From an uncultured Blautia sp. (GTDB lineage: Bacteria > Bacillota > Clostridia > Lachnospirales > Lachnospiraceae): a stretch of 5,129 bases of DNA. The stretch is taken from assembly GCA_900539525.1 (NCBI GenBank), contig UQCM01000110.1:1-5129 (forward strand). Direction: 5' to 3'. The position numbers and the translations under genes were made by a program. The notes beneath the pieces were generated by a model. That model was not told the origin of the DNA. It worked only from the letters and a program-made list of their open reading frames with translations, and ran no database searches. This document shows, one piece after another, positions 1 through 5,101 of the stretch; the first letter of the stretch is position 1, and the number at the start of each line of letters is the position of its first letter.

Positions 1-31
1 TAATGTGTTAAGTTTTCAAAGTGCTATTGGT

Positions 32-54
32 TGTCCATTTGTCGGGCAACTCAT
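32..54 (+). repeat. Short copy of a dispersed intergenic motif
   Basis: The 12-mer TGTCCATTTGTC (32-43) recurs exactly at 2379-2390. In both places CTCAT follows after 6 unrelated bases (50-54 and 2397-2401). The core CATTTGTC also occurs inverted at 111-118 as GACAAATG. This looks like one end of the same repeat family as 101-193 and 2358-2401. Function is unknown. Confidence 0.5.
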
Positions 55-61
55 ATTATTA

Positions 62-91
62 TATTAACACAAAAAAAAACATTTGTTAATA
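62..91. repeat. AT-rich inverted repeat around an A-tract
   Basis: TATTAACA (62-69) and TGTTAATA (84-91) form an 8-bp perfect inverted repeat around a run of nine A. A second 8-bp pair, TGTGTTAA (4-11) and TTAACACA (64-71), overlaps it and competes for the same left arm. It could be a regulator-binding site or simply AT-rich spacer. No known operator is matched with confidence. Confidence 0.3.
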
Positions 92-100
92 CATTTTTAT

Positions 101-193
101 GAAGCCAGGGGACAAATGCTCATAAAATGTTTTTCGGATTTTGGAGCGCAAAGCGCGGAAAAATCCGAAGGCATCATGGGGGCAAAATGGTCA
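101..193 (+). repeat. Intergenic repeat element with GCGC-capped hairpin core
   Basis: The core is a hairpin. TTCGGATTTT (133-142) pairs with AAAATCCGAA (160-169) over 10 bp. A symmetric GGA/GGA internal loop (143-145 and 157-159) follows, then GCGC/GCGC (146-149 with 153-156) closed by an AAA loop. Two U·G pairs could extend the base. Similar blocks flank the hairpin in direct orientation: GGGGACAAATGCTCA (108-122) and GGGGGCAAAATGGTCA (178-193). The 21 bases at 158-178 recur exactly, inverted, at 2358-2378, and 103-118 matches 2383-2398 inverted at 15 of 16 positions. No long tract of T follows the hairpin, so a simple terminator is unlikely. The likeliest reading is a member of a genome-wide intergenic repeat family. 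Confidence 0.7.
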
Positions 194-218
194 GGGGAGC
201 CATGAACATATAAACCTA

Positions 219-247
219 TTGACAGCCGTTGAAACCTGTGGGATGAT
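219..247 (+). promoter_or_regulatory. Predicted sigma-A promoter of the flavin reductase gene
   Basis: A perfect -35 box TTGACA (219-224) is followed by a 17-bp spacer and a weaker -10 box GATGAT (242-247, 4 of 6 to TATAAT). An extended -10 TG lies at 239-240, one base upstream of the -10 box. Transcription would start near 254 and leave a leader of about 30 nt. The promoter lies outside the hairpin repeat, just downstream of it. Confidence 0.5.
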
Positions 248-271
248 AAATAGCGGAATAAAAGTCAGAAT

Positions 272-277
272 AGGAGG
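272..277 (+). promoter_or_regulatory. Ribosome binding site AGGAGG
   Basis: A full Shine-Dalgarno core lies 8 nt before the ATG at 286. This spacing fixes the start of the flavin reductase gene. Confidence 0.9.
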
Positions 278-285
278 ACTGTTTT

Positions 286-792
286 ATGAGCTTTAAAGAA
301 TGGAAACCGGAAGAATTACAGAAGAATCCATTTACCATGATCGGGAAGGAATGGATGCTGGTTACTGCCCGGAAGGATGAAAAGATAAATACCATGACCG
401 CCTCCTGGGGTGGAGTCGGTGTTATGTGGGGGAAGAACGTCGCTTTTGTAGTGATCCGCCCTCAGCGTTATACGAAGGAATTTATTGATGCCTCAGAGAC
501 ATTCTCTCTTTCTGTACTGGATGAATCCTTCCGCAAGACCTACAGCTATCTTGGAAGTGTCTCCGGCCGCGATGAAGATAAAATTGCCAGGTCCGGTCTC
601 ACGGTTGCGGATGCAGAAACCACACCATATTTTGAAGAAGCAAATACTGTTCTGATCTGCAGAAAGCTTTATGCACAGGAATACAGGCCCGATTGCTTTC
701 TGGATGAACAGCCTGATCTGAAATGGTATCCGAACAAAGATTACCATACGATGTACATTGCAGAAATTGAAAAAGTACTTGTGCGAGAGTAA
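286..792 (+). CDS. Flavin reductase-like, FMN-binding split-barrel protein
   Basis: The 168-residue protein resembles the flavin reductase-like (DIM6/NTAB) family. These are small soluble proteins with an FMN-binding split beta-barrel that use NAD(P)H to reduce flavin or carry out flavin-dependent reactions. What is seen: an N-terminal PF-x-M-IG-x-EWMLVTA stretch (15-28); the flavin-loop-like NTMTASWGGVG (35-45), typical of this family; RPQRYTKEFIDASETFSLSVL-type sequence (58-78), where related proteins have the second conserved block; and a C-terminal HTMYIAEIEKVLV strand (154-166). There is no signal peptide or membrane segment, so it is cytoplasmic. Cysteines are at 125 and 137. The length is normal for short members of the family. 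The start is set by AGGAGG 8 nt upstream. The gene appears monocistronic, with its own promoter and a terminator 38 bp after the stop. The substrate cannot be read from the sequence; a plain FMN-binding protein without reductase activity is possible. Confidence 0.85.
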   Translation: MSFKEWKPEELQKNPFTMIGKEWMLVTARKDEKINTMTASWGGVGVMWGKNVAFVVIRPQRYTKEFIDASETFSLSVLDESFRKTYSYLGSVSGRDEDKIARSGLTVADAETTPYFEEANTVLICRKLYAQEYRPDCFLDEQPDLKWYPNKDYHTMYIAEIEKVLVRE

Positions 793-830
793 ATCAGATG
801 GCAGTTTTCCAGAAATATCTACCCTCATTC

Positions 831-866
831 AGAATAACCCCTGCTTCCTTCAGCAGGGGTTATTCT
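831..866. terminator. Rho-independent terminator, probably bidirectional
   Basis: AGAATAACCCCTGCT (831-845) and AGCAGGGGTTATTCT (852-866) form a perfect 15-bp stem with a 6-nt loop. The arms run from A/T-rich bases at the foot to a CCCCTGC core, so either strand gives a G/C stem trailing into U-rich sequence. It lies between two convergent genes, 38 bp after the flavin reductase stop and 86 bp beyond the transporter stop, and probably serves both. The unpaired U-tract outside the stem is short (ATCT on the plus strand). Confidence 0.85.
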
Positions 867-952
867 ATCTGAAAAACATCTTTTCACTTCCAGAAATCAT
901 TTCATAAATCCTGAGAAGGGTTAAAAGCTTCTTTATGCTTTCTTATGCTTAT

Positions 953-2323
953 CTACCCTATAAATTTCGTATAATATCCCATCACAAAAATTCCAATTAC
1001 AATCAACGGCAGTATATACGATACATATACCCTGATCCATTTCGGAAACTTCATACCCTTTCCGGTATTGGCTTCCTTTAGGAAATTGTCATATCCCCAT
1101 CCCATCCTGCTGGTACAGAAAAGAAGATAGACAAGGCTCCCCAGCGGCAGCAGATTGTTGCTGACGATAAAGTCCTCCAGATCCAGCACATTGCTTCCCG
1201 CCCCCAGAGGCATAAACCCGCTCCACACGTTAAATCCCAGCACACAGGGCATAGAGAGAAGGATGACTGCCGCCAGATTAAAGGCAACTGCTTTCTTTCT
1301 GGAGCATCCCGTCAGATCCATGGCAAAGGATATGATATTCTCAAATACGGCAATGACGGTAGAGAGCGCCGCAAAGGACATAAACAGGAAGAAGAGAGTT
1401 CCCCAGAGCCTTCCTCCCGCCATGGCATTAAATACATTCGGTAAAGTGATAAAAATCAGGCTGGGGCCACTGTCCGGCTGTACGCCATAGGCAAAGCATG
1501 CCGGAAAAATAATAAGTCCTGCCATCAATGCTACCATTGTATCCAGTACCGTTACACTGACAGCCTCACCCGTCAGCGCCCTGTCTTTTCCAATATAGCT
1601 TCCAAAGATCGCCAGAGCTCCGATTCCAAGACTCAGAGTAAAAAACGCCTGTCCCATCGCTGCATAGATCACTTCACCGGCACCGGCTTCAAAAAGCTTT
1701 CCGAAATCGGGGGAGAGATAAAATTTCAGTCCTTCTTCCCCTCCCGGCAGCAATGCCGAACGCACTGCAAGCACGATCATTAATCCCAGCAGACAGAGCA
1801 TCATCATCTTTGTAACTTTTTCAACACCATTTTGCAGCCCACGGGCGCAGATTCCAAATCCGATCACCACAATCAGAATCATAAACACAGTCATCAGCCC
1901 CGGCTGCCCTGTCAGGCTGACAAAAACATCCTGCACCTGTTCTGTATTCAATCCTTCGAACTGCCCCGTAGCCATCTTCAGAAAATAAAAGATCATCCAT
2001 CCTGCGATCGTGGTATAAAACATCATCAGCAGATAGTTACCGGCCATAGCCCCCCATTTATACCAGTGCCATTTCGTTCCCTTCGGCTCCAGCTCATCGA
2101 AGGACAGGGCTGCACTCTTCTGGCTTCCCCGGCCCACTGCAAACTCCATCACCATGATCGGAAGTCCCAGTATAATGAGGAAAAACAGATACAGCAGCAC
2201 GAAAGCAGCTCCTCCGTACTTTCCCGTAATATAGGGAAATCTCCAGACATTCCCCAGACCAATGGCACATCCCGCTGAAATCAGGATAAAGCCCAGCCTG
2301 GAACCAAACTTTTCTCTTTCCAT
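953..2323 (-). CDS. Sodium-dependent amino-acid transporter, SNF/SLC6 (LeuT-fold) family
   Basis: This is a 456-residue integral membrane protein of the neurotransmitter:sodium symporter family, whose bacterial members (LeuT, MhsT, Tyt1) import amino acids with Na+. TM1 carries the signature around AGCAIGLGNVWRFP (17-30), including the Na+-site residues A20 and N25 and the gate arginine R28. Y103 in TM3 matches the substrate-contacting tyrosine of LeuT. The unwound TM6 is MGQAFFTLSLGIGA (223-236), with F228, T229 and S231 at LeuT F253, T254 and S256. The second Na+ site is A318, S321 and T322 in TM8, and D384 is the likely TM10 gate acid. I count about 11 helices (roughly 10-29, 36-62, 86-115, 143-160, 165-190, 213-241, 250-280, 303-335, 343-363, 382-402, 430-452), as in MhsT-like proteins that lack TM12. 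D261 falls near the LeuT Asn286 position. The substrate is probably a hydrophobic or aromatic amino acid, but this is inference. A stop codon lies at 2332-2330, just upstream in frame, so ATG 2323 is the furthest upstream start. The gene seems monocistronic. Confidence 0.93.
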   Translation of the reverse strand: MEREKFGSRLGFILISAGCAIGLGNVWRFPYITGKYGGAAFVLLYLFFLIILGLPIMVMEFAVGRGSQKSAALSFDELEPKGTKWHWYKWGAMAGNYLLMMFYTTIAGWMIFYFLKMATGQFEGLNTEQVQDVFVSLTGQPGLMTVFMILIVVIGFGICARGLQNGVEKVTKMMMLCLLGLMIVLAVRSALLPGGEEGLKFYLSPDFGKLFEAGAGEVIYAAMGQAFFTLSLGIGALAIFGSYIGKDRALTGEAVSVTVLDTMVALMAGLIIFPACFAYGVQPDSGPSLIFITLPNVFNAMAGGRLWGTLFFLFMSFAALSTVIAVFENIISFAMDLTGCSRKKAVAFNLAAVILLSMPCVLGFNVWSGFMPLGAGSNVLDLEDFIVSNNLLPLGSLVYLLFCTSRMGWGYDNFLKEANTGKGMKFPKWIRVYVSYILPLIVIGIFVMGYYTKFIG

Positions 2324-2338
2324 GATTGTTCAAATTAT

Positions 2339-2344
2339 CTCCTT
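2339..2344 (-). promoter_or_regulatory. Ribosome binding site AAGGAG with long spacing
   Basis: The core lies 15 nt before the transporter ATG at 2323, longer than the usual 5-10 nt. No better site is present, and an in-frame stop at 2332-2330 excludes an earlier start. Confidence 0.65.
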
Positions 2345-2357
2345 TACATTTCGTTTA

Positions 2358-2401
2358 CATGATGCCTTCGGATTTTTCTGTCCATTTGTCCCTTGGCTCA
2401 T
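2358..2401 (-). repeat. Second, shortened copy of the intergenic repeat
   Basis: Positions 2358-2378 are an exact inverted copy of the 21 bases at 158-178, and 2383-2398 matches 103-118 inverted at 15 of 16 positions. Only 4 bases separate the two blocks here, against 39 in the first copy. The left arm and GCGC cap of the hairpin are therefore missing. The right end (2379-2401) also matches 32-54 in direct orientation. This copy falls in the predicted untranslated leader of the transporter gene. Confidence 0.7.
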
Positions 2402-2408
2402 TTACATT

Positions 2409-2414
2409 ATTCTA
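2409..2414 (-). promoter_or_regulatory. Possible -10 box (TAGAAT) of the transporter gene
   Basis: On the minus strand TAGAAT matches TATAAT at 5 of 6 positions and lies about 85 bp before the start codon. I could not find a convincing -35 box 16-18 bp upstream, so this is a weak call. The gene may need an activator. Confidence 0.25.
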
Positions 2415-2549
2415 CATTATTTTCATCCATAAAGAAACAGGTATTTCATCATTTCACGAAATTTGGCAACGCTTTAAACAATTAGCACTTTAACCTGTTA
2501 TATATTTTCTGCTTAACAACCCTTCCTGCCGCTTCATTCATTTCAGCCA

Positions 2550-2578
2550 TTGACACATTGACCGCGATACCGTATAGT
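2550..2578 (+). promoter_or_regulatory. Strong sigma-A promoter of the pseudouridine synthase gene
   Basis: A perfect -35 box TTGACA (2550-2555), a 17-bp spacer and -10 box TATAGT (2573-2578, 5 of 6) make this the clearest promoter in the window. Transcription would begin near 2584-2586. This excludes the in-frame TTG at 2578 as the start codon, because it overlaps the -10 box. Confidence 0.75.
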
Positions 2579-2599
2579 TGTCGAAAAGACACACCGGAA

Positions 2600-2623
2600 A
2601 GAAAGGCGTTTGCTCCTGCAAAC
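2600..2623 (+). promoter_or_regulatory. Weak ribosome binding site followed by a spacer hairpin
   Basis: AGAAAGG (2600-2606) is the only purine-rich site in the predicted leader, but it lies 22 nt from the ATG at 2629. GTTTGC (2608-2613) and GCAAAC (2618-2623) can fold into a 6-bp stem with a TCCT loop. Folding would bring AGAAAGG to an effective distance of about 6 nt from that ATG. Confidence 0.4.
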
Positions 2624-2628
2624 AGAAC

Positions 2629-3531
2629 ATGAGGTTTATGAAACGAATTTTCGAATATACAATCAGCCCGGCAGAAGCCGACATTTCCATCGAATTATTT
2701 TTGCGGAAGAAGGGATATTCCAGGCACATCCTTACCCATTTAAAGCGGACAGACCGGGGCATCTGTCTGAACGGAGCATGGGCATACACGAACCAGTGTC
2801 TGAACGCCGGTGATCTGCTTACAGTCACACTTCTTGAAGAGGAAGCTTCCGAAAATATCCTGCCTGTTCCCATGGTCCTTTCCATTGTATACGAAGATGA
2901 GGATCTGATGGTCATTGATAAACCGGCAGATACCCCTATTCACCCTTCCATTAACAATTATGATAACACGCTGGCAAATGGTATTGCATGGTATTTTCAC
3001 AGCCAGGGCATTCCTTTTGTATATCGCTGTATTAACCGTCTGGATCGTGATACGACCGGACTTTTGATCATCGCCAAACATATGTACAGTGCCGCCCTGC
3101 TCTCACAGATGTCTGCCAGGAGAGAGATTCACCGGGAATACCTGGCCATCGCCTCCGGTCTCGTGCCGGATCAGGGAACCATTGATGCGCCTGTCGCCCG
3201 GAAAGAAGGATCTGCGATCGAACGCTGTGTAAGTTTTGAACATGGTGAACCTGCGGTGACGCATTTTTGGCGCATTGGATTTCAGGATGGCTGTTCTCTC
3301 GTCCGCCTGAAGCTGGAAACAGGGCGTACACATCAGATCCGTGTCCATATGAAGGAGATCGGACATCCTCTGGTGGGTGACTTTCTGTACTGCGATGCAT
3401 TTCCTCTACACCAAAAAAGAATGCAGCGCCAGGCACTGCACTCTCATCGTTTACAATTCTGTCACCCTGTAACCGGGAAAGAGATGAGCTTTCACTCGCC
3501 TCTTCCACCGGATATGGAATGGATTCTTTGA
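2629..3531 (+). CDS. RluA-family pseudouridine synthase
   Basis: This 300-residue cytoplasmic enzyme converts specific uridines in rRNA or tRNA to pseudouridine. It carries an S4-like RNA-binding region at about 10-75 (including SRHILTHLKR and GDLLTV). The catalytic domain begins near VYEDEDLMVIDKPA (87-100). The family active-site motif NRLDRDTTG lies at 136-144 with catalytic Asp139. TGRTHQIRVHM (231-241) and LHSHRL (270-275) are the usual later blocks. All key residues are present and the length is typical of RluC/RluD-like proteins, so the gene looks intact. The exact target uridine cannot be deduced. The start is uncertain. An in-frame TTG at 2578 overlaps the -10 box and is rejected. 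ATG 2629 is the first AUG after the predicted transcription start. ATG 2638 (MKRIFEY...) is almost equally likely, since it fits the usual N-terminus of relatives and has GAGG 3 nt upstream. The gene has its own promoter and converges, 5 bp away, with the UPF0303 gene. Confidence 0.92.
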   Translation: MRFMKRIFEYTISPAEADISIELFLRKKGYSRHILTHLKRTDRGICLNGAWAYTNQCLNAGDLLTVTLLEEEASENILPVPMVLSIVYEDEDLMVIDKPADTPIHPSINNYDNTLANGIAWYFHSQGIPFVYRCINRLDRDTTGLLIIAKHMYSAALLSQMSARREIHREYLAIASGLVPDQGTIDAPVARKEGSAIERCVSFEHGEPAVTHFWRIGFQDGCSLVRLKLETGRTHQIRVHMKEIGHPLVGDFLYCDAFPLHQKRMQRQALHSHRLQFCHPVTGKEMSFHSPLPPDMEWIL

Positions 3532-3566
3532 AGTGCCTACATTTCACTACGAATCCTTGGCACTTC
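3530..3566. repeat. Inverted repeat across the convergent gene junction
   Basis: GAAGTGCC (3530-3537) and GGCACTTC (3559-3566) form a perfect 8-bp stem with a 21-nt loop. It spans the stop codons of both convergent genes (TGA 3529-3531 plus strand; TAG 3539-3537 minus strand). A competing pair, GGATTC (3521-3526) and GAATCC (3551-3556), overlaps its loop. Neither strand has a T-tract after the stem, so it is not a standard terminator. It may slow polymerase or protect 3' ends. Confidence 0.5.
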
Positions 3567-4034
3567 GTCAATATGCAGATACCGGCTGACGGACTTTACG
3601 ATCAGGTCATGATTCGACACATGATCCAGGCCGGATACCAGAATCGTTCCGATCACGCCTACTTCCTCCACCCGGACAGGAAATCCTCCGCCGCTGGCTG
3701 CGTAATCCTTCTTGTCAGACAGCCAGTCTGCCCGCTCCTCCTCGTCTTTACGGAGCATCATGTAAGTATGAAGGCTGCTTCGTTCCAGTGTCATGACCGT
3801 GTTCTGCCTTCTGGTCATCCATTTTTCATCATTCAGCGTGATTCCGTCAGCCGTGTACTGAAAAACAGTAAGTCCGTTATTCAGACGGATACTCACAGCT
3901 ACGGGCAGCTTTCTCCTCTTGGCCTCAGCCACGATCACATTCCCAAGCTCCCATGCATCTTCATTTGTGAAGTGAGAAAACTGTAAAATCTCTTCCTGCA
4001 TTTCCAGAACCGCAATCAGTTCATCAATTGTCAT
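3537..4034 (-). CDS. UPF0303 / heme-degrading-domain (DUF336-like) family protein
   Basis: The 165-residue soluble protein resembles the UPF0303 group (yeast YBR137W-like) within the GlcG/HbpS-type heme-degrading-domain superfamily. Recognisable parts are LPVAVSIRLNNGLTVFQY (43-60), a W72-x-x-R-R-x-NTV stretch (72-80), DYAASGGGFPVRV (110-122), the most typical block, and GVIGTILVSGLDHVSNHDL (126-144). The length fits the family. The biochemical role of UPF0303 proteins is not settled, and the domain name does not prove heme binding here. A GTG at 4043 is in frame, but its first base is the last base of the AAAGGAG site. ATG 4034, 8 nt after that site, is the better start. The gene sits 28 bp after trpS on the same strand with no terminator between, so the two are probably co-transcribed. 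Its end is 5 bp from the convergent pseudouridine synthase stop. Confidence 0.85.
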   Translation of the reverse strand: MTIDELIAVLEMQEEILQFSHFTNEDAWELGNVIVAEAKRRKLPVAVSIRLNNGLTVFQYTADGITLNDEKWMTRRQNTVMTLERSSLHTYMMLRKDEEERADWLSDKKDYAASGGGFPVRVEEVGVIGTILVSGLDHVSNHDLIVKSVSRYLHIDEVPRIRSEM

Positions 4035-4042
4035 ACTTATCA

Positions 4043-4049
4043 CTCCTTT
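4043..4049 (-). promoter_or_regulatory. Ribosome binding site AAAGGAG of the UPF0303 gene
   Basis: This strong site lies 8 nt before ATG 4034, in the 28-bp gap after trpS. It decides the start against the GTG at 4043, which overlaps it. Confidence 0.88.
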
Positions 4050-4062
4050 GCAATCTTATGTA

Positions 4063-5067
4063 TTACCTTATTCTGTCTGGAAAGCCTACCTTGCGCTGTA
4101 CCTTTCTCAGTGTTTTTGTTGCATAGTAATTTGCCTTTTCCGCATTATTTTTGATCACAGAATCAATATAGGACTTTTCTTTTTCAAGCTCCGCCACACG
4201 ATCCTGGATCGGTTTCAGCACGGATACAACAGCCTCCCCGACTGCCATCTTCAGTTCACCGTAGCCTTTTCCATCAAATTCCTTCACGGTCTCCTCCGGT
4301 GTCTTCCCTGTACAGGTGCTGTAGATATCGATCAGGTTCTTCACACCCGGCTGTTCGTCCCGATAGAGGATCTGCGCCTCGGAATCGGTAACCGCACGCT
4401 TACACTTTCTCATAATGGTATCCGGATCATCCATCAGGTAAATGCTGGCATTCGGGTTCTCATCGGACTTTGACATCTTCTTTGTCGGATCCTGAAGGCT
4501 CATGATCTTGGCACCCGTCTTTCCGATATATGCCTGAGGGATCGTAAACACATCCCCGTAAATATTATTGAATCTCTGGGCAATATCTCTGGTAATCTCC
4601 AGATGCTGCATCTGGTCGATACCCACAGGTACCACATCTGCCTGATAAAGCAGGATGTCTGCTGCCATCAGCACCGGATAGGTAAACAGACCTGCATTGA
4701 TATTATCGGCATGCTTTGCAGACTTATCCTTGAACTGCGTCATTCGGTTTAATTCACCCATGTAGGTAAAACAGTTCAGGATCCAGGAAAGCTCTGCATG
4801 TCCCGACACATGAGACTGATAGTAAATACAATTCTTCTCCGGGTCAAGACCTGCTGCAATATACAGCATCAGAAGTGCCCTTGACCTTTTCCTGAGCACA
4901 GCCGGATCCTGACGCACCGTAATGGAATGCAGGTCTACCACACTGTAAAAACACTCATACTCATCACTTAAGGTTATCCAGTTCTTCAATGCTCCCAGAT
5001 AATTACCAAGCGTCAGGTTTCCCGTTGCCTGCATGCCACTGAACAATACCTTCTTATCATTAATCAT
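4063..5067 (-). CDS. trpS: Tryptophanyl-tRNA synthetase
   Basis: This 334-residue class I synthetase activates tryptophan with ATP and attaches it to tRNA-Trp in the cytoplasm. The Rossmann fold begins with SGMQATGNLTLGNYLGAL (10-27), which contains the HIGH-equivalent TLGN, a common variant in bacterial TrpRS. The tryptophan-pocket region contains YPVLMAADILLYQADVVPVG (130-149) followed by IDQMQHLEITRD (150-161). Many relatives have GEDQKQ where this protein has GIDQMQ, a subtype difference and not a loss of function. The KMSKS loop is intact at 197-201 (TKKMSKSDEN). The C-terminal helical anticodon-binding part ends with a basic tail. The length is standard. The start ATG is preceded by GGGAGG at 9 nt. 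It is the first gene of a probable two-gene unit with the UPF0303 gene. The promoter and any upstream leader lie mostly outside the window. I see no T-box motif in the 62 bp available. Confidence 0.97.
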   Translation of the reverse strand: MINDKKVLFSGMQATGNLTLGNYLGALKNWITLSDEYECFYSVVDLHSITVRQDPAVLRKRSRALLMLYIAAGLDPEKNCIYYQSHVSGHAELSWILNCFTYMGELNRMTQFKDKSAKHADNINAGLFTYPVLMAADILLYQADVVPVGIDQMQHLEITRDIAQRFNNIYGDVFTIPQAYIGKTGAKIMSLQDPTKKMSKSDENPNASIYLMDDPDTIMRKCKRAVTDSEAQILYRDEQPGVKNLIDIYSTCTGKTPEETVKEFDGKGYGELKMAVGEAVVSVLKPIQDRVAELEKEKSYIDSVIKNNAEKANYYATKTLRKVQRKVGFPDRIR

Positions 5068-5076
5068 GAATCATTT

Positions 5077-5082
5077 CCTCCC
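5077..5082 (-). promoter_or_regulatory. Ribosome binding site GGGAGG of trpS
   Basis: The site lies 9 nt before the trpS ATG at 5067 and supports that start. Confidence 0.85.
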
Positions 5083-5101
5083 TATTTAGTCAAGTCTTTT
5101 T

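Larger units (their letters stand above)
2324..2628. other. Divergent intergenic region (305 bp)
   Basis: This region separates the minus-strand transporter gene from the plus-strand pseudouridine synthase gene. From left to right it holds the transporter ribosome binding site, the short repeat copy (2358-2401), a weak -10-like box for the transporter (2409-2414), a small dyad (2451-2462), the near-consensus promoter of the right-hand gene (2550-2578), and a leader hairpin (2608-2623). I see no further protein-coding gene in it. Confidence 0.7.

Noticed and set aside
62..91. Rex-type redox operator
   Set aside because: The half-site TTGTTAAT resembles such operators, but the 14-base gap between arms is wrong and it lies about 130 bp upstream of the predicted promoter.
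131..171. Rho-independent terminator
   Set aside because: The bases after the stem (GGCATCATGGGGG) are not T-rich on the plus strand. On the minus strand only a short T run follows, and no gene in the window ends there.
101..193. CRISPR repeat or insertion-sequence end
   Set aside because: The copies are not regularly spaced with unique spacers, no transposase or target-site duplication is visible, and the element is far too short for an IS.
493..828. Minus-strand reading frame of 111 codons
   Set aside because: It lies opposite the flavin reductase gene, has no family resemblance or ribosome binding site I can recognise, and runs into the terminator region.
1832..2278. Plus-strand reading frame of 148 codons opposite the transporter
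   Set aside because: The product is rich in His, Gln, Ser and Pro with no recognisable domain, typical of an antisense shadow of a membrane-protein gene.
2578..2580. TTG as the start of the pseudouridine synthase gene
   Set aside because: It overlaps the -10 box of the best promoter in the window and has no Shine-Dalgarno sequence.
3068..3571. Minus-strand reading frame of 167 codons opposite the pseudouridine synthase
   Set aside because: It is fully antisense to a clear enzyme gene, overlaps the end of the UPF0303 gene on the same strand, and has low-complexity Ser/Arg/His-rich composition.
4041..4043. GTG as the start of the UPF0303 gene
   Set aside because: Its first base belongs to the AAAGGAG site, which is correctly spaced for the ATG at 4034.
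4048..4473. Plus-strand reading frame of 141 codons opposite trpS
   Set aside because: It is antisense to a highly conserved synthetase gene, with no ribosome binding site and no known family.
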